Shown here piece after piece: positions 1-7,850 of a stretch of DNA of 64,000 nucleotides (within the stretch, counting starts at the first letter, position 1; every line of letters begins with the position of its first letter). The stretch is from positions 930,001-994,000 of the forward strand of contig NZ_JAJOYS010000001.1 of assembly GCF_021166475.1 (NCBI RefSeq), in the 5' to 3' direction. The position numbers and the translations under genes are program-made. The notes under the pieces are model-generated. The model saw only the letters and a program-made list of their open reading frames with translations. It did not search any database and was not told the origin of the DNA. Origin of the DNA: Pelagibacterium xiamenense. Lineage in GTDB: Bacteria > Pseudomonadota > Alphaproteobacteria > Rhizobiales > Devosiaceae.

Positions 1-45
1 CGGGTTCAGGGGTCTGCTCGTCCATCGCTACATCCGTAGAATTGG

Positions 46-76
46 AAAAAGGGTACCCGGAATGGACCGGATACCC
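46..76 (-). terminator. Terminator/attenuator stem-loop after the transporter receptor gene
   Basis: Read on the minus strand, a 10-bp stem (one G-U pair; arms at 67-76 and 51-60) with a 6-nt loop is followed by five T residues. It lies just downstream of the solute-receptor gene that ends at 101. It is either the operon end or an attenuator before membrane-subunit genes lying beyond the left edge; the sequence cannot distinguish these. Confidence 0.65.
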
Positions 77-100
77 GAAGACGCGGTTGCGTCGGAATGG

Positions 101-1138
101 CTACATTTCGGTGCCGGTTTCGCAATCGATCCCGATTGTCGAGGGGTCGTTGACTTCAAGCCCACGCTCTTCTGCGGCACAGGCTTCCATGATCACGACC
201 GGCATCGAGTTGGCGCGGGCCTCCTCGCCATAGGACGGTGCGAACACGGCGCCGTTCGTCTCCGCGTATTCGCGAAGCGAATCGGAGTTCATGACATGCT
301 CTTCCCAGATCTGGTTGACGGTCTCGACAACCTCGTCAGGAACGCCCTGCGGAATGAAAATGCCGAAATAGTCCGGAGCGATGGGGAACTCGGGCATCCA
401 TTCGGTGATCGGCGGGATCGGATCGACACCTTCGATCGTCAGCGCCTGGTCCGAAAGGACAGCCAGCGGACGAAGGCGTCCGCCGCGGATGAGTTCGGCC
501 TGTTCCACCGCAAGCTGGGTGGTGACCATGGCTTCTCCGCCAGCCGTCGCAATCGCGGCCGGCCCGCCGCCGTCATAGGTCACCATGCGGTATTCAAAAT
601 CGCCCTCATGGCCGAGTCCGGCGATGGCCATGCCGCCCGACGAGGTGACCCCGGCGGTTGCGACCGTGATGGCGTTGCCGTGCTCGGACTGGAAGGCTTC
701 AAGCAGCTCGCCGAAATCCGCAAACTCGCTGTCGGCCGGAACCGAGACCACCGGGACGTTGGCGACCGAAAGGTAAACGTGCCAATCGTCGATATTGGTG
801 TCGGGCACGAGGCCGGTCACGGTATAGGTTGCGTTGTTGGCGATGGCGTTTGCCGTCCAGGTGTAACCGTCCTTCGGAGCGTTCAGCACTTCCTGGGTGC
901 CCACCGCGCCCGAAGCGCCCGGCTGGTTGACGACGACGATCTCGGTGCCCAGCTGTTCAGCCAGGATCGGCGCGGTGACACGCGTCACCTGGTCGGTCGA
1001 CCCGCCTGCTCCCCAGGGAACGATGATGTTGATCGGGCGATCGGGTTGCCAGGAATAATCCTGTGCGAATGCCCCCGTCGCGGTGAGGGCAATGGTCGAG
1101 GCGGCTGCGGTAAGCGCAGCCTTGGTCAAAAGACGCAT
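101..1138 (-). CDS. Tripartite tricarboxylate transporter substrate-binding protein (TctC/Bug family)
   Basis: Predicted periplasmic solute receptor of a tripartite tricarboxylate transporter, which would pass a small organic solute to TctA/TctB membrane subunits. The 345-aa product begins with an Sec signal peptide (positive start, hydrophobic stretch, AFA-Q cleavage region near residue 25) and continues with the family's INIIVPWGAGGSTDQ segment. Length fits the family. The start at 1138 is chosen because GGGAGGA lies at the right spacing; the longer open frame to 1261 has no ribosome site. The upstream gap to the TIM-barrel gene holds a palindromic operator at 1235-1250, so it probably has its own promoter. 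Its solute is unknown; co-localisation suggests the substrate of the neighbouring catabolic genes. tctB/tctA would lie beyond the left edge. Confidence 0.88.
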   Translation of the reverse strand: MRLLTKAALTAAASTIALTATGAFAQDYSWQPDRPINIIVPWGAGGSTDQVTRVTAPILAEQLGTEIVVVNQPGASGAVGTQEVLNAPKDGYTWTANAIANNATYTVTGLVPDTNIDDWHVYLSVANVPVVSVPADSEFADFGELLEAFQSEHGNAITVATAGVTSSGGMAIAGLGHEGDFEYRMVTYDGGGPAAIATAGGEAMVTTQLAVEQAELIRGGRLRPLAVLSDQALTIEGVDPIPPITEWMPEFPIAPDYFGIFIPQGVPDEVVETVNQIWEEHVMNSDSLREYAETNGAVFAPSYGEEARANSMPVVIMEACAAEERGLEVNDPSTIGIDCETGTEM

Positions 1139-1234
1139 GATTTCCTCCCAAAAGTTCATGTCGCGCCACGGCGTCTCTGCGCGCAACGCTGGGACAGGAC
1201 TCTGACGATAGAGTAGAAGCCTGTCAAGAAGTAA

Positions 1235-1250
1235 GTAACTGGTTAGTTCC
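1235..1250. promoter_or_regulatory. Palindromic operator candidate (imperfect copy) before the receptor gene
   Basis: GTAACT-GGTT-AGTTCC is an inverted repeat with one changed base. It is nearly identical, including the preceding AGTAA, to the perfect copy at 2190-2205. It lies between the TIM-barrel gene (stop at 1258) and the receptor gene (start 1138), where a promoter for the receptor is expected. The regulator is not encoded in this window, and its family cannot be assigned from the motif. Confidence 0.6.
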
Positions 1251-1257
1251 CTTCGTG

Positions 1258-2112
1258 TCACGGGGTGCCGGGCACGCGTTCGGCCTCCAGCACTCCGCGT
1301 ACATAGCCGATTGCCCGTGCCGCGCAGCCCGGACCGTCGGGGACATAAACGAAAGGCTCCATGGCAACCGCGCCACTATACCTGATTGCCGAAAGCCTTG
1401 CCATCAGCGGCGCGATATCGTCGCGTGCGGCGGGGTCGTCGGACTGCCCGGGGCCCTGCCGGTTGATGGCATTGAGCTGGACGTGAGCGAGCCTGCCGTT
1501 GGTCCAATAGCGCTCGGCAAGGGCGGCAAGCGGTTCGCTTTCCTCCTGCGCGGCGTGGCTGACATCCAGCATCAGTTTAAGCGCCGGTGCGCCCGCTTCC
1601 TCGATGATCGCTTCGGCCTGCTCCAACCGGTTGATGAAGTTGCATTCGGTCCTGTTGATGGCCTCGATGCAATAGGTGAGCCCACATGCCCCTGCATGTG
1701 CTCCCAGCGCCGCAAAGTGCGCGATGGCGATGGCCCGCTGGCGGACGGGATCGTCATCGAACCGCCTTTGGGCAGGTGAGCCGTGCACCAGCGTCTTGGC
1801 GCCAAGGCCGGCCGCCAGATCGACGATGCGCAAGAGCGCGTCGCGCGTTCTTTGTTGTGTCGGGCTGTCCAGAGCCGTGATCGACAGCCCTTTTGGCGCC
1901 ATCGCCAACCAGTGCAGGCTCGAGACGACAAGGCCGTGATCCTCGACGATCGCACGCGCGTCCGCTATGTCCCGTTGTGAGAGGGCCGTCGGGTCTTCGG
2001 CCAGAGTGAACGGCGCGATTTCGAGCCCGTCATAACCCAGCGCCGCCGTAAAGGCGCACTGCTCCTTGAGGTTCATGGGTGCAAGCACCTCGTTGCACAG
2101 GGTTAGTTTCAA
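1258..2112 (-). CDS. Sugar phosphate isomerase/epimerase-like TIM-barrel protein
   Basis: A 284-aa member of the xylose-isomerase-like TIM-barrel superfamily (AP endonuclease 2 fold). These divalent-metal enzymes isomerise or epimerise sugars, or cleave oxidised glycosides. Likely metal ligands are the Glu in YCIEAINR, the Asp in LMLDVSHA, HVQLN, and the Glu in AMEPFVY; HGSP is also present. A TTG start at 2112 is preferred because AGGAGGG stands about 9 nt ahead of it. The ATG at 2130 overlaps that ribosome site, and the longer frame to 2238 would run across the operator. It is transcribed divergently from the dehydrogenase at 2238, sharing the operator at 2190-2205. The exact reaction is unknown. 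Confidence 0.82.
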   Translation of the reverse strand: MKLTLCNEVLAPMNLKEQCAFTAALGYDGLEIAPFTLAEDPTALSQRDIADARAIVEDHGLVVSSLHWLAMAPKGLSITALDSPTQQRTRDALLRIVDLAAGLGAKTLVHGSPAQRRFDDDPVRQRAIAIAHFAALGAHAGACGLTYCIEAINRTECNFINRLEQAEAIIEEAGAPALKLMLDVSHAAQEESEPLAALAERYWTNGRLAHVQLNAINRQGPGQSDDPAARDDIAPLMARLSAIRYSGAVAMEPFVYVPDGPGCAARAIGYVRGVLEAERVPGTP

Positions 2113-2189
2113 CAGCCTTTCCCTCCTCATTCGTTGTTCAACCAAAGACGGGCCCGATGCGGCTTGACGCCTCCGGAATCGTCTAGTAA

Positions 2190-2205
2190 GTAACTGGATA
2201 GTTAC
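2190..2205. promoter_or_regulatory. Perfect palindromic operator in the divergent promoter region
   Basis: GTAACT-GGAT-AGTTAC is a perfect 6+4+6 inverted repeat preceded by AGTAA. It lies between the divergent TIM-barrel gene (start 2112) and the Gfo/Idh gene (start 2238), well placed to control both directions. Together with the copy at 1235 it defines one candidate regulon for the catabolic cluster. Confidence 0.7.
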
Positions 2206-2237
2206 AACGATACCAGCACAAAGGGTGGAGGTCCGCA

Positions 2238-3389
2238 ATGGCGCAGCGCCGCATCGGCATCATCATGCACGGCATTACCGGCCGTATGGGTTACAATCAG
2301 CATTTGGTCCGCTCGATCCTGGCGATCCGCGACCAGGGCGGCATCGCTCTTGCCAATGGCGATACGCTGATGGTGGACCCCATCCTGGTCGGCCGCAACC
2401 TCGACAAGGTCAAGGCGGTCGCCGAAAAGCACGGCGTCGCGCGGTACTCGGACGATCTTGATGCCGCCCTGGCCAACAAGGACGACGAGATCTTCTTCGA
2501 TGCGGGCGCAACCAAGGTTCGTGCCGGTCTGCTCGAAAAGGCGCTGGCTGCCGGCAAGCATATCTATTGCGAAAAGCCGACATCGGACGATCTTTCGGTC
2601 GCTATCGACATCGCCAAGAAGGCGATGGCGTCGGGGCTGAAGCACGGCGTGGTGCAGGACAAGCTCTTCCTGCCGGGTCTCATGAAGCTCAAGATGCTGC
2701 GCGATTCCGGCTTCTTTGGTGAGATTCTCTCGGTGCGCGGCGAGTTCGGCTACTGGGTGTTCGAGGGCGACTGGCAGAAGGCCCAGCGTCCGTCCTGGAA
2801 TTACCGCAAGGGCGACGGCGGCGGCATCATCCTCGATATGCTCCCGCACTGGCGCTACGTGATGGACAACACCTTCGCGCCGGTCAAATCCGTCTCGTGC
2901 CTGGGTGCCACCCATATCGGCAAGCGCGTCGATGAGAATGGCAATGCCTATGCGGCGGACGCCGACGATGCGGCCTATGCGACCTTCGAACTCGAAGGCG
3001 GCATTATCGCCCAGATCAATTCGAGCTGGACCGTGCGCGTGCGCCGTGACGATCTCGTCACCTTCCAGGTCGATGGCACGCACGGCTCCGCCGTCGCGGG
3101 GCTGCACAAGTGCTGGACCCAGCACCGCGTCAACACCCCCAAGCCCGTCTGGAACCCCGATCAGCCCCAGACCATGGACTTCTTCGACGATTGGGAGGAG
3201 GTGCCCGACAACTGGCCCGCGGATAACGGATTCAAGGTCCAGTGGGAGCTGTTCCTCAAGCACGTGGCCGAGGACGGCCCGTGGGAATACGGCCTCGAGG
3301 CCGGCGCCAAGGGCGTGCAGCTCGCCGAACTGGGGCTGAAGTCCTGGGAAGAGCGCCGCTGGCTCGACGTTCCGGATCTCGGCCTGTAA
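2238..3389 (+). CDS. Gfo/Idh/MocA-family NAD(P)-dependent oxidoreductase
   Basis: Predicted cytoplasmic dehydrogenase that oxidises a hydroxyl of a sugar, polyol or glycoside with NAD(P). The 383-aa protein opens with a Rossmann nucleotide-binding segment (RIGIIMHGITGRMG, residues 5-18), carries the family EKP motif at 112-114, and has a DxxxH catalytic element in ILDMLPHWRY. A clear GGTGGAGG ribosome site precedes the ATG. It is the first gene of a plus-strand run: 13 bp ahead of the DUF993 gene, then an enolase-superfamily gene and a second TIM barrel. In known 3-keto-glycoside pathways, enzymes of this family make the 3-keto intermediate that TIM-barrel partners act on; that role here is inference. 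Confidence 0.88.
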   Translation: MAQRRIGIIMHGITGRMGYNQHLVRSILAIRDQGGIALANGDTLMVDPILVGRNLDKVKAVAEKHGVARYSDDLDAALANKDDEIFFDAGATKVRAGLLEKALAAGKHIYCEKPTSDDLSVAIDIAKKAMASGLKHGVVQDKLFLPGLMKLKMLRDSGFFGEILSVRGEFGYWVFEGDWQKAQRPSWNYRKGDGGGIILDMLPHWRYVMDNTFAPVKSVSCLGATHIGKRVDENGNAYAADADDAAYATFELEGGIIAQINSSWTVRVRRDDLVTFQVDGTHGSAVAGLHKCWTQHRVNTPKPVWNPDQPQTMDFFDDWEEVPDNWPADNGFKVQWELFLKHVAEDGPWEYGLEAGAKGVQLAELGLKSWEERRWLDVPDLGL

Positions 3390-3402
3390 GGAGGCTTCAC
3401 GC

Positions 3403-4569
3403 ATGGTGAACCTGCCCAACCCCGATGGATCGGTCTCGGCCTACGCCATCAAGAACGCGCCGGTCGAAATCAAGAAGCGCGAGGCCTCCGGCTTCAACCG
3501 CATCGCCTATGCCGCGGCTCACGTCGTCGCCGACCCGTTCGCCGACAACGACCCCTGGCTTGCCCCGGCGATCGATTGGGATCGAACCCTGGCGTTCCGT
3601 CACCACCTCTGGGACCTCGGCTTCGGCGTCGCCGAGGCCATGGACACCGCCCAGCGCGGCATGGGGCTCGGATGGCCGGAAGCCAAAGACCTGATCGGCC
3701 GCGCGCTCAAGGAAGCCTCGAGCCGTGACGATGCGCTGATTGCGTGCGGGGCGGGCACGGACCACCTTGCTCCGGGCCCGGACGTCACCATCGAAGACAT
3801 CATCAAGGCCTACGAAGAGCAGATTGAAGCGGTAGAGGCGCATAACGGCCGGATCATTCTCATGGCCTCGCGCGCGCTCGCAGCGGCGGCCAAGGGACCG
3901 GACGACTACAAGCGCGTCTACGACCGCATTCTCTCGCAGGTCAAAGAGCCGGTGATCATTCACTGGCTGGGCGAGATGTTCGATCCTGCCCTCGAAGGCT
4001 ATTGGGGCAAGGCCGACCATATGGCGGCCATGGACGTCGCGCTCGACGTGATCGCGGCAAATGCAGCCAAGGTGGACGGCATCAAGATTTCCCTGCTTTC
4101 CAAGGAAAAGGAAATCTCGATGCGCCGGCGTTTGCCCGACAGCGTCAAGATGTATACCGGCGACGACTTCAACTACGCCGAACTCATCGCCGGTGACGAA
4201 GCCGGGTATTCGCACGCGCTTCTGGGCATCTTCGATGCGATCGCCCCGGCTGCGTCGGCGGGGCTCGAGGCGCTCGGCAGCGGCGAGACGCAGAAATTCT
4301 TCGACATCCTGGAGCCGACGGTTCCGCTTTCGCGACACATCTTCAAGGCGCCGACGCGGTTTTATAAGACCGGCGTCGTGTTCCTCGCTTACCTCAATGG
4401 TTTGCAGGACCATTTCACCATGATCGGCGGGCAGGAATCGACGCGCTCGACCCAGCACCTGGCCGAGCTTTTCCGGCTGGCCGACACCGCACGCGTGCTG
4501 ATGGACCCCGACCGCGCCGAAAAGCGCATGCGCGAGGTCATGTCGGTCCGCGGGATCGCGCAAGGATAG
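3403..4569 (+). CDS. DUF993 family protein (dihydrodipicolinate synthase-like)
   Basis: A 388-aa protein recognised as DUF993, a family distantly related to the class I aldolase/dihydrodipicolinate synthase barrel. It contains VDGIKISLL, which resembles the Schiff-base lysine strand of that superfamily, and WLGEMFDPALEGYWGK. If the lysine is functional, it would carry out retro-aldol cleavage or a dehydration of a keto-sugar acid; no reaction has been proven to my knowledge. An AAGGAGG-type ribosome site overlaps the 13-bp gap after the dehydrogenase gene, and the stop is 4 bp from the next GTG start, so it is surely co-transcribed. Family assignment is confident; function is not. Confidence 0.82.
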   Translation: MVNLPNPDGSVSAYAIKNAPVEIKKREASGFNRIAYAAAHVVADPFADNDPWLAPAIDWDRTLAFRHHLWDLGFGVAEAMDTAQRGMGLGWPEAKDLIGRALKEASSRDDALIACGAGTDHLAPGPDVTIEDIIKAYEEQIEAVEAHNGRIILMASRALAAAAKGPDDYKRVYDRILSQVKEPVIIHWLGEMFDPALEGYWGKADHMAAMDVALDVIAANAAKVDGIKISLLSKEKEISMRRRLPDSVKMYTGDDFNYAELIAGDEAGYSHALLGIFDAIAPAASAGLEALGSGETQKFFDILEPTVPLSRHIFKAPTRFYKTGVVFLAYLNGLQDHFTMIGGQESTRSTQHLAELFRLADTARVLMDPDRAEKRMREVMSVRGIAQG

Positions 4570-4573
4570 GGCG

Positions 4574-6007
4574 GTGAGTTCGGCCGTTCCCATACGCGTT
4601 CTCGAAGCCGAGGCCTTCGAACGCCCGGTGCCGTTCCGCTTCGCCTTCCGCTTCGGCGTGGCGAAGGTCGAAGCGGCCAGCCAGGCCTTTCTGCGCGTGC
4701 GGATCGCGGACGCGACCGGGCGCGAGGCCTGGGGTTGGGCAGCCGAAATGCTGATGCCCAAATGGTTCGACAAAAGCCCCGACCTGACCCCCGCCGCGAA
4801 CGTCGAACAGTTGCGCACATCCCTGCGGCTCGCCATGGACGCCATCGGCGCGGCCGGAGAGGGGACGGCGTTCGGGTTGCACGCAGCCATTGAAGCCGAC
4901 CACCATGCCGCGTGCGCCAAGGCAGGGCTGAACGGGCTCATCGCGTCTTTCGGGCTCGCGCTCGTCGATCGCGCCGTGATCGACGCCCTGGGGCGTCTCG
5001 AAGGTGTGTCGGCGGAGCGGCTCGTTGCCACCAACCGGCTCGGGATCACCGGCGCCACGGCGCGCGATCTTGCGGATTTCCCATTCGCCGATTTCCTCGC
5101 CGGCCTGCGGGTGCCCCAATCGATCCACGTGCGGCATACGGTGGGGCTGGGCGATGCGCTCGACAACGCCGACCTCAACGGTAACCGGCTCAACGACGGC
5201 TTGCCCGAAACGCTGCAGGAAGTCATCGCCGCCTATGGGCACAGCTATTTCAAGCTCAAGGTCTCCGGCGACATCGACGCCGACATCGCGCGTCTCAAAC
5301 GCATCGCCGCGATCGTCGAACGGCTCCAGCCGGATTATCGCGCAACGCTCGACGGCAATGAGCAGTTCGAGAACGAGGCGCACGTCGTCGCGTTTCTCGA
5401 CGCCCTGGAGGCGGCGCCCGAACTCGCCAGCCTGCGCGAAAAGCTCATCTTCCTCGAACAGCCCATCGCCCGTGCCAGGGCGCTGTCGGCACCGGTCGAA
5501 AACATCGCCAGGCGCGTCCCGCTCGAAATCGACGAATCCGACGCCGATATCGATGCTTTCCTTCGCGCCCGCGACCTTGGCTATCGCGGCATTTCCTCGA
5601 AGTCCTGCAAGGGGTTCTATCGGGCCATTCTCAACCGCGCCCGCATCGCGCGCTGGAACGCCGAAGCCAGGGATGCGCTCTATTTCATGTCCGCCGAGGA
5701 CCTTACCACCCAATCCGGCATTGCCGTGCAGCAGGACCTCGTTCTCTCCGGATTGATCGGCGCCCGGCACGTCGAGCGCAACGGCCACCATTTCGTCGAC
5801 GGCATGGCCAATGCGTCGGAGAGCGAACAGAGCGCCTTTCTCGCCGCCCATGGCGACCTTTACGAAACCCGGCTGGGCAGGACCCGGCTCAAAATCGAAA
5901 ACGGTAACGTGGCGCTGAAATCGGTCCGCGCGGCCCCCGGACTGGGGTCGAGCGTGTCGCCCGAATTCGACGCCATGGCACCCCTGCAACCGGGAGGAGA
6001 CACATGA
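4574..6007 (+). CDS. Enolase-superfamily protein (mandelate racemase/muconate cycloisomerase-like)
   Basis: A 477-aa enolase-superfamily enzyme, expected to abstract a proton alpha to a carboxylate of a sugar acid and then racemise or dehydrate it. A KxK element is seen in YFKLKVSG, with likely metal ligands in TLDGNEQF, FLEQPI and EIDESDAD, and a further lysine pair in SSKSCKGF. Conservation of these elements suggests an active enzyme. It is longer than the usual 360-400 aa, with additional N- and C-terminal sequence. Translation begins at GTG 4574, four bases after the DUF993 stop, and ends by ATGA overlap with the next gene, so the two are translationally coupled. The substrate is unknown. 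Confidence 0.8.
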   Translation: MSSAVPIRVLEAEAFERPVPFRFAFRFGVAKVEAASQAFLRVRIADATGREAWGWAAEMLMPKWFDKSPDLTPAANVEQLRTSLRLAMDAIGAAGEGTAFGLHAAIEADHHAACAKAGLNGLIASFGLALVDRAVIDALGRLEGVSAERLVATNRLGITGATARDLADFPFADFLAGLRVPQSIHVRHTVGLGDALDNADLNGNRLNDGLPETLQEVIAAYGHSYFKLKVSGDIDADIARLKRIAAIVERLQPDYRATLDGNEQFENEAHVVAFLDALEAAPELASLREKLIFLEQPIARARALSAPVENIARRVPLEIDESDADIDAFLRARDLGYRGISSKSCKGFYRAILNRARIARWNAEARDALYFMSAEDLTTQSGIAVQQDLVLSGLIGARHVERNGHHFVDGMANASESEQSAFLAAHGDLYETRLGRTRLKIENGNVALKSVRAAPGLGSSVSPEFDAMAPLQPGGDT

Positions 6008-6831
6008 ACCTCGAGGGCCTGTCCATCAATCTCGCCACCACGCGTGGCGCCTGGGGTTTTGCCGATGCGGTGGATGGATGCCTCCGCCACGGCATCACGA
6101 CGATTTCCCCCTGGCGCGACCAGGTCCACGAGATCGGGTTGAAAGAAGCCGTGCGGATCGTCGAAAGCAACGGCATCAAGCTCACCGGGCATTGCCGGGG
6201 CGGAATGTTCCCCGCGGCGGACGCCGCCGGGTTCGAGGCCAATATCGACGACAACAAGCGCGCCATCGACGAAGCCGCCGCGCTCGGGGCGGACTGCCTC
6301 GTGCTGGTCGTCGGGGGGCTTCCCGGTTCCTCCAAGGACATCGCCGATGCCCGCAAGCAGGTGACCGACGGCATCGCGGCCATTCTGCCTTACGCCCGCG
6401 CCAACAATGTCCCGCTCGCCATCGAGCCGTTGCACCCCATGTACGCCGCCGACCGCGCCTGCGTGAACACCCTCGGTCAGGCCCTCGATATCTGCGTCGA
6501 ACTGGGCGACGGTGTCGGCGTCGCCATCGACGTCTACCACGTCTGGTGGGACCCCCAGCTCGAAGAGCAGATTGCCCGCGCCGGCCAGATGGGCGCGATC
6601 TTCGCCCACCACATCTGCGATTGGCTGGTCCCAACCAACCACCTGCTGCTGGACCGCGGCATGATGGGCGACGGTGTCATCGACCTGCCGCGTATCCGCC
6701 GCTGGATCGAGGCCGCCGGGTTCAAGGGCGCGCAGGAAGTGGAAATCTTCTCGCAGGACAATTGGTGGAAACGTCCCGGCGATGAAACGCTCGCGACCGT
6801 CGTCGAGCGCTTCAACACCGTCTGCGGATGA
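6004..6831 (+). CDS. Second sugar phosphate isomerase/epimerase-like TIM-barrel protein
   Basis: A 275-aa xylose-isomerase-like TIM barrel with a full set of likely metal ligands: Glu in AIEPLHPMY, Asp and His in IDVYHVWWD, His in HHICDW and Glu in EVEIFSQDN. It overlaps the preceding enolase-superfamily gene by ATGA and has GGAGGAGA ahead of its start. It is a different subfamily from the TIM barrel at 1258-2112. Paired with the Gfo/Idh dehydrogenase, it is a candidate for isomerisation or beta-elimination of a keto-sugar intermediate. A GC-rich hairpin follows immediately, so the operon may end here. Confidence 0.83.
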   Translation: MNLEGLSINLATTRGAWGFADAVDGCLRHGITTISPWRDQVHEIGLKEAVRIVESNGIKLTGHCRGGMFPAADAAGFEANIDDNKRAIDEAAALGADCLVLVVGGLPGSSKDIADARKQVTDGIAAILPYARANNVPLAIEPLHPMYAADRACVNTLGQALDICVELGDGVGVAIDVYHVWWDPQLEEQIARAGQMGAIFAHHICDWLVPTNHLLLDRGMMGDGVIDLPRIRRWIEAAGFKGAQEVEIFSQDNWWKRPGDETLATVVERFNTVCG

Positions 6832-6837
6832 CCATTG

Positions 6838-6866
6838 GCGCGCGGGCACCATTTTCTCCCGCGCGC
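6838..6866 (+). terminator. GC-rich stem-loop after the catabolic run
   Basis: A 9-bp stem GCGCGCGGG/CCCGCGCGC with an 11-nt AT-rich loop begins 6 bp after the stop at 6831. There is no T-run, so it is not a classical intrinsic terminator; it may stabilise the 3' end of the transcript or help termination. Confidence 0.45.
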
Positions 6867-6916
6867 GCTCGAAACAGAACCGGTTGCCATCGCCGAGCCT
6901 TGCGCCGAAACAGCGC

Positions 6917-7756
6917 ATGGCTTACCTCTCAGGGCACTTCCCTTCAGGTATTCCAGGCGATCCATTGAGACCAGATACGAACGCGCTTATCGGGCTGGCC
7001 ATCGAGGCCGGCGCAGAAATCCTGAAGGTCTATGGTGGGGATTTCACGGTCGCGATCAAGGATGATTCCTCCCCGGTCACCGAAGCCGATGTGCGCGCCG
7101 AAGCCATCATCCTTGCAGGTCTGAGCACGATCGCGCCGGACGTCCCCGTCGTCGCCGAAGAGTCCGTCTCCGCCGGGCGCGTGCCCGAACACGCGGACGC
7201 GTTCTTTCTGGTCGACCCGCTCGACGGCAGCAAGGAGTTTATCTCCCGCAACGGCGAGTTCACGGTCAATATCGCGCTGATCGAAAACGGCGTGCCGGTT
7301 TTCGGCGTCGTTTATGCGCCTGCGCTCGGCCATATCTGGTGGGGTGGCGAAGGCGAGGGCGCCTTTCATGCAACCGTCGTGGACGGGGTCGCAACCGGTG
7401 CGGCGAAGATCGCCTGCCAGCCCTGCGGTACGAGCGGCTTCCGCGTGGTGGGCAGCCGTTCGCACGGAACGCCCGAACTCGATACCTATCTCAAGACCGT
7501 CGAAGTCGCAGATTTCGTTTCCGTCGGATCGTCGCTCAAATTCTGTCTTCTCGCCGAAGGCCGGGCCGATCTCTATCCGCGCTTCGGCCGCACCATGGAA
7601 TGGGATACCGCCGCCGGCGATGCGGTGTTGCGCGCGGCGGGCGGTCGCGTGCGCACCCTTGGCGACGAGCCGCTCGTCTACGGCAAGCGCGATCAGGCCG
7701 ACGACACCGATTTTGCCAATCCGTTCTTCATTGCGGACAGCCGGTCGGGCAATTGA
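6917..7756 (+). CDS. cysQ: 3'(2'),5'-bisphosphate nucleotidase, CysQ type
   Basis: Predicted Mg-dependent phosphatase that removes the 3'-phosphate from PAP/PAPS in sulfate metabolism, or acts as an inositol-monophosphatase-like enzyme. Family motifs are present: the EES metal ligand in VVAEESVS, DPLDGSKEF, and the closing WDTAAGDAVLRAAGG. Length is about 279 aa from ATG 6917. A TTG at 6965 is an alternative start; neither has a convincing ribosome site. It follows the catabolic run by 85 bp across a hairpin, so membership in that operon is uncertain. Alternative: an inositol-phosphate-like phosphatase serving the cluster. Confidence 0.83.
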   Translation: MAYLSGHFPSGIPGDPLRPDTNALIGLAIEAGAEILKVYGGDFTVAIKDDSSPVTEADVRAEAIILAGLSTIAPDVPVVAEESVSAGRVPEHADAFFLVDPLDGSKEFISRNGEFTVNIALIENGVPVFGVVYAPALGHIWWGGEGEGAFHATVVDGVATGAAKIACQPCGTSGFRVVGSRSHGTPELDTYLKTVEVADFVSVGSSLKFCLLAEGRADLYPRFGRTMEWDTAAGDAVLRAAGGRVRTLGDEPLVYGKRDQADDTDFANPFFIADSRSGN

Positions 7757-7850
7757 AGCGATTAGGGGCGGACGCGATGGTGCAAAATAGTGCGTTCACG
7801 CGGACCTGCACTTCCAATAGGATGCCCGACGGACCAAGCGGAGGGCGAAC

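Noticed and set aside
3397-5226. A 609-codon minus-strand frame opposite DUF993 and the enolase-superfamily gene
   Set aside because: It spans two real genes on the other strand, lacks a ribosome site and shows no domain.
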